From the NCBI RefSeq assembly GCF_020523985.1, contig NZ_JAIVKM010000001.1, positions 2,046,001-2,110,000 of the forward strand: a stretch of 64,000 bases of DNA. The letters are read 5' to 3'. Source of the stretch: Mangrovibacter yixingensis (GTDB lineage Bacteria; Pseudomonadota; Gammaproteobacteria; Enterobacterales; Enterobacteriaceae). Numbering within the stretch: position 1 is the first letter of the stretch; each line of letters opens with the position of its first letter. This document shows, in pieces, positions 61,882 to 64,000 of the stretch. The position numbers were made by a program, and so were the translations under genes. The notes below the pieces were generated by a model. That model was not told where the DNA came from. It did not search any database and saw only the letters and a program-made list of their open reading frames with translations.

Positions 61882-62968
61882 GATAAAACCCTCAGTCAAT
61901 TCAGTCTGTTATCTTCCGTGATTAAGCGCCTGCCCTGACAGGCGAGTGTTTTCCTTTCATGGCCTGTTATGTACGCACCTTACATACTTCTACTTCTTAT
62001 GATTTTTTCATACTTCACAACTCACACTTCATAACTCACAGTGCTAATGTGCCAGTTTTCTCATTTTCTGCACTTTACTTATTCCTCAGAGCCTGGCCAT
62101 GCAGAGGTGTAACGTACCAATTCTCAAGGATAAACAGCATTGGTTTACCCGCCTGCAACCTGGAAACACAACTGGCTGCATGAATCACTGAGTTGCACCA
62201 GCAGCCCTTTGTTAAGTGACATATCGGGAAGGACCACAGGCTTTGCGGTTGAACTAAGCGACGACACCTGCCAGTAAATCTTTGCCAGCCCGCTTCCCGC
62301 GGTACAACACCAGCAGGATGATGCAAGCCAGCAACGAGGGTATGAAACATATGCCATGAGGCAATAGCCAGAAAACCGCAGACTGCAACCAGCCCACAAC
62401 AGTTGGTAATGTGCACTTCAACCGCTCGATATATGACTGGTTATAAAGGCGTATTTTCCCGCCTGCACATTCAACCAATGCCCAATTTAAAGTTACATTA
62501 AAGTTAAATAAAATTAACCGTAATGTTTCATTGACCACGCGGTTTTATCCATTCTGCTCATTGCATACAAAAAATGCTCTGCAAGAGTAGTACCATTCTC
62601 AAAAGACATACTCCCTTCCAGCCATTGCCACCGTTGATAATACCAGTAACACCCAGGCTCAGAGTGACCTGTATGTCACAAAATAACGGTGACCTGGTTT
62701 CATACTAAAAATTAATCTTTTCAAAGTTAATACCATACGATTAAACCTTATCGGGCCCACCAATCAGTTCAATCACGTGATTAACAAAATACAAGGGTAT
62801 TAAAAAAGAATATTAATACTTTTGTTTTAGGCACTAAAGTTCTCCCAGGTTGGGGCTTATTTAAACATAACAGGCCACCAGGTTCCCTGGGAGAAAAAAA
62901 CTCAATTACATGAAAACGGATCACAAAATATTTTATAATTTTCACCTGTTTCGTTTTTTGCGAGCCGG
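61882..62968. other. Long pocR-pduF spacer
   Basis: 1087 nt with no convincing gene. Hydrophobic minus-strand frames (62254-62538 and 62075-62416) have no Shine-Dalgarno and resemble no family I know. Present are CTTC-rich short repeats (about 61985-62040), a 12-bp palindrome AATCACGTGATT at 62771-62782, and TCTCCCAGG/CCTGGGAGA arms at 62841-62849 and 62886-62894. The region probably carries pocR promoters as in Salmonella, and may contain a decayed gene. Confidence 0.4.
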
Positions 62969-63781
62969 TTAGACAGTTTTCTTTTCATCAGTTTTACAGG
63001 TATTGCAGGGTAGGTTCTTTCCTATAAGGTAGCTATAGCAAGCGGCGCCAAGGCAGGCACCAATCACTGGCGCAATAATAGGAACAATGAAGTAAGGAAT
63101 ATCACGGCCGCCCGTCATGGCCATTTTTCCCCATCCGGCGAAGAAGGTGAAAATTTTGGGGCCAAAATCACGGGCTGGGTTCATCGCAAAACCGGTCAGG
63201 GGGCCCATTGCAGCACCAATTACGGCAACCAGAATACCAATGAGCAGCGGCCCAAGAGCCCCACGCGGCACACCGTTACCGTCATCGGTCAGCGCCATAA
63301 TCAAGCACATCAAAATAGAAGTGATAACAATTTCTACCAACGCAGCCTGCCAAACACTAATATCCGCGGCCGGATAGGTACTAAAGATACTGGCAAGTTG
63401 CAGGCTTTCCTTGCTACCACGCACCATTTGGTGGCCCGCTTCATAATCTAAGAACATATTGTGGTAAAGAAAATACGCCAGTGCCGCCCCACAAAATGCC
63501 CCGGCAATCTGGGCAATGCTGTACGGCAACACTTTTCTGCCGGGGAAACAGGCGAACAACCAAAGGGCGACGGTAATCGCGGGGTTCAGGTGAGCCCCTG
63601 AAATCCCGGCAGTGAGGTAAACCGCCAGGGAGATGCCAAGCCCCCACACCACACAAATTTCCCACAAGCCAAAGCTTGCGCCAGCAACCTTTGCCGCACA
63701 AAGACAACCTGCGCCAAAGAATAAGAACAACCCCGTTCCCAGAAATTCAGCAATACACTGTACCTTTAGTGAATCATTCAT
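62969..63781 (-). CDS. pduF: Propanediol diffusion facilitator PduF
   Basis: Aquaglyceroporin of 270 residues in the GlpF family, admitting 1,2-propanediol or glycerol across the inner membrane. Both half-helix motifs are present: SGAHLNPAITVALW near residue 65 and GFAMNPARDFGPKIF near 205, the second with the Arg-Asp expected of glycerol channels. Six helices plus a short Cys-containing tail (NLPCNTCKTDEKK). Lies upstream of pocR on the same strand; the divergent pdu operon would start beyond 64000. Confidence 0.93.
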   Translation of the reverse strand: MNDSLKVQCIAEFLGTGLFLFFGAGCLCAAKVAGASFGLWEICVVWGLGISLAVYLTAGISGAHLNPAITVALWLFACFPGRKVLPYSIAQIAGAFCGAALAYFLYHNMFLDYEAGHQMVRGSKESLQLASIFSTYPAADISVWQAALVEIVITSILMCLIMALTDDGNGVPRGALGPLLIGILVAVIGAAMGPLTGFAMNPARDFGPKIFTFFAGWGKMAMTGGRDIPYFIVPIIAPVIGACLGAACYSYLIGKNLPCNTCKTDEKKTV

Positions 63782-64000
63782 AATGTCACCTATTTTTTAC
63801 CGGATGTTTCACCAGCGCATAAGTACGCCAGGCAGGGTAACTCGCTATACAGCTTTTCACTGCGACACCAGGTGCCATGCAAAATAGCAAGAGACAACGC
63901 GTTGAACTATAGAAATCCCAGGCTGGAAAGTGTTGGCTATCTGCGATACAGGTAAATACAAAAATTAGCCCACTCATAACAATTTTTTGCTCATACTTTT
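63782..64000. other. Upstream region of pduF
   Basis: 219 nt to the window edge. No gene seen. It should contain the pduF promoter and, by analogy with Salmonella, part of the control region of a divergent pdu operon. Confidence 0.35.

Noticed and set aside
62254-62538. Hydrophobic 94-codon frame between pocR and pduF
   Set aside because: GTG start, no Shine-Dalgarno, no recognised family, and an equally long frame overlaps it in another phase.
62662-62680. CRP-like site (GTGA...TCAC) upstream of pocR
   Set aside because: The half-sites are separated by 8 bp instead of the 6 expected for CRP.

Overview
The window looks like chromosomal DNA of an enteric gammaproteobacterium (Enterobacteriaceae or a close relative). 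The support is a complete anaerobic cobalamin operon in the exact Salmonella gene order (cbiA to cbiP, cobU, cobS, cobT), preceded by pocR and pduF, together with a fetAB iron-export pair and a hut cluster. I cannot name the genus. No tRNA, rRNA, CRISPR array, complete insertion sequence or intact prophage was seen.

Layout, left to right. (1) 1-5355: a biotin-linked 5-oxoprolinase-like operon on the minus strand (pxpA, biotin carrier, biotin carboxylase, pxpB, pxpC cut by the window edge), divergent from a LysR regulator. (2) 5382-10956: an ACT-domain protein with a possible 30-residue membrane peptide upstream, an 8-oxoguanine deaminase, a CSS/EAL cyclic-di-GMP phosphodiesterase and an MHS-type MFS transporter. 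(3) 10977-14906: a small accessory island. It holds a remnant resembling the Ash/Icd region of P4-like satellites, two ~315-bp direct repeats flanking a HigBA-type toxin-antitoxin pair, iteron-like GGTGAAC repeats, and a second type of elongation factor G. (4) 15128-16878: an ArsR-like regulator and fetAB.

(5) 16966-36128: a seven-gene minus-strand operon, the most unusual part of the window. It encodes a ~3786-residue adhesin (LExR-FDAA-type N-terminus, DUF4347 domain, about 36 cadherin/Ig-like repeats, non-RTX C-terminus), a TolC-like lipoprotein, two HlyD-type adaptors (one with a GAF-like N-terminal domain), a membrane M50-type metalloprotease fused to a HlyD-like domain, and two Bug/TctC-type periplasmic binding proteins. 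It has the parts of a type I-like exporter but no ABC transporter ATPase in the operon or nearby.

(6) 36599-43519: hutG, hutI, hutF, hutD, hutC and hutU, with HutC-like operators (TGTATATACA). The enzymes fit the five-step Pseudomonas-type route (HutF deiminase plus HutG N-formylglutamate deformylase), but hutH is absent from the cluster. (7) 43567-60405: twenty overlapping cobalamin genes read from a B12 riboswitch at 60253-60405. They convert sirohydrochlorin to cobyrinate diamide and on to the lower-ligand steps, and include the CbiMNQO cobalt transporter. A stretch of degenerate 14-bp repeats lies just upstream of the riboswitch. (8) 60979-63781: pocR and pduF, the activator and glycerol/propanediol facilitator that tie B12 synthesis to propanediol use. 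The pdu operon itself would lie beyond the right edge.

Most start codons were moved inward from the longest open frame using Shine-Dalgarno spacing, ATGA overlaps or recalled family N-termini. Family assignments come from recognising motifs and recalled homologues, not from database searches.
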